64,000 bases of DNA from Lagopus muta (taxonomy: Eukaryota; Chordata; Aves; Galliformes; Phasianidae). The translations under genes were made by a program, and so were the position numbers. The notes beneath the pieces are model-generated. The model worked only from the letters and a program-made list of their open reading frames with translations. It did not search any database and was not told the origin of the DNA. The DNA lies in the NCBI RefSeq assembly GCF_023343835.1, contig NC_064435.1:85195788-85259787 (forward strand). The letters run 5' to 3'. Within the stretch, counting starts at the first letter, position 1. Each line of letters begins with the position of its first letter. Of this stretch, positions 62,673 through 64,000 are shown piece by piece.

Positions 62673-64000
62673 TTCATTATGAAAAAAAAGTAGTAACTCT
62701 CGAGCACGCAGGATTTTATGAGATAATAACTTGAGAAATTAACTTAATCTTCACTGCAGTGAGGAGAAGTTTAAAAGCAGTAAGTAAGGGATGAGCATAC
62801 AGATTAAGCAACTCCAGGGAAAATCTGGAAGGATTACAGTTATAGCTCTATATTAGCTACTGTACATATGGAACTAAGAAATAGACTGCAAAGCACGTGG
62901 GCTAGTGAATCCAGTCCTTGATTCTGACCTGCACTTCTCAAAACAATGTACTCTTTGTCTTAGAAAAACCTCTGCCTCTGCAGGTTGTACTGGAATATGT
63001 TTCCTTACTTGCAACGCTGAAACCATATGTTATATTCAGGATTTTCTGTATTTTTTAATTTCATTCCAGTTTTCTAGAAGTTTCAAACTCGCCTTTATGC
63101 TTTATGTGTTTATTAAGAAATGTATTGAAAGTAGCCTTTCACCAACATGTCATCTCTCTTTAACATTTCTCACTTTAACTTTTAAGAACACTTCATTATT
63201 CTTGACTCTTGCTGGATATGATTCTTGTTAGCTTTTTTTTTTGGTTGTTTTTTTGTTGTTTTTTTTTCTGGACCCAGAGAGTCTTTTATAAAATGAGGGG
63301 GAAGTTGTTTTGTTTTCTTCTCTCTTTCTCTGTCTATTCCCTCCCTTGGAATTCGGGTAGCAGAACCAAGATTTTTGTCTCTATAATAATATATTGTCAA
63401 CAATGACAAGAGGTGTAATTACCTTCATAATCAGATTATATCATGAATCACAATCTCTCAAATGTTTAATTCCATTGGCTGTGAGTCCAGACAGCTACCC
63501 AGAACTGCCAAGTACATCAGTGTTTGCAGGTCTGTTATTTGTTTCCATAAACTCAAGTACAAGTTGTAAAAAAATTTGAGTCTCCTGTTCAGGTTTTAAA
63601 TAACCATCTTTCTGTAGCAAAGATTCAGTTGCTCTAAAATCATCATCACATGTGCACGTATCAGCCATGGATTTCAATAGGGAAGGATCTTTATTTTTTT
63701 TTAATTTGGTATGTGTTACATTCTTTCTGTGTGCAAAGCTGAAAGTACTGCTGCTTAGGAGCCAAGGGAGCATGAGAGAACACAGTGCTGGATTTGTCTG
63801 GACCAGACTGGGTGCACTGGATAAAGCCTAATGAATTAAACAGGCTTTTGAAAAATCACTGGTATTTTAAATAGCACCTTTGGACTTGTTCAATTGCTCC
63901 AGAGACTTAAAATGGTGTAGTAGGTAACTGTCAGGGACTTCGGGTTAAGAATAAGGGTCACATCTTGGTGCCATGGAAATGAACAACAGAAGTCCCACGG

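Larger units (their letters stand above)
55501..64000. other. Intergenic or intronic stretch
   Basis: Unique sequence with one CR1 copy (60.3 kb) and the (AT)15 repeat. The AT-rich block at 58.83-58.93 kb with packed TAAT motifs could be a conserved enhancer; nothing else can be supported. Confidence 0.4.

Noticed and set aside
63495..63773. Minus-strand frame with a protein-like end.
   Set aside because: It has a poor acceptor (AAATAAAG), a poor donor and no recognisable family.

Overview
The window is vertebrate nuclear DNA and almost certainly avian. It carries about ten CR1 LINE fragments with the typical bird 3' end (tandem GATTCTATG-type repeats), a deleted mariner element of the Galluhop type, and a solo LTR of an avian endogenous retrovirus. 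The repeat content points to a galliform such as chicken. The species is an inference, because no mitochondrial or diagnostic locus is present.

One protein-coding gene can be named: STMND1 (stathmin domain containing 1) on the minus strand, from about 18.3 kb down to about 9.5-10.3 kb. Its exons are short and were assembled here by eye from splice sites, reading phase and recalled similarity to the human protein. Exon 1 (18232-18315) starts with MGCNTSK, a probable myristoylation and palmitoylation signal. Exon 2 is 17233-17413 and exon 3 is 14924-15216, which holds the hallmark [12 protein letters not shown]. Exon 4 starts at 10367 and holds [10 protein letters not shown]. Exon phases are 0, 1 and 0, and they join without conflict. 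The family similarity continues in exon 4 past VNDF only after a one-base frame change near an A5 run at 10283-10287. As read, the stathmin helix is therefore lost, or a donor just before the break splices to a new last exon (9513-9782). An X-box-like RFX site lies about 90 bp upstream of the start codon, which fits a gene of motile cilia.

Layout. 1-9 kb: non-coding DNA with a CR1 fragment, the mariner remnant (3.55-4.12 kb) and a CpG island (6.9-7.5 kb). 9-18.4 kb: STMND1, with an internally deleted CR1 in intron 3. 18.4-64 kb: no recognised gene. This part holds the solo LTR (33.8-34.3 kb), a second CpG island with a CTCF-like motif (35.7-35.9 kb), a tail-to-tail CR1 pair (37 kb), further CR1 fragments, a (CTTCT)n array (50.1 kb) and several AT repeats. 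In other vertebrates STMND1 lies between ATXN1 and RBM24, so the left edge should face RBM24 and the right edge ATXN1. The 35.8 kb CpG island could be a 5' non-coding promoter of ATXN1, but nothing in the sequence proves it.

A few open stretches with good splice sites (for example 28.5 kb and 49.0 kb, minus strand) are listed as low-confidence exon candidates. No tRNA, rRNA, CRISPR or intact mobile element was found.
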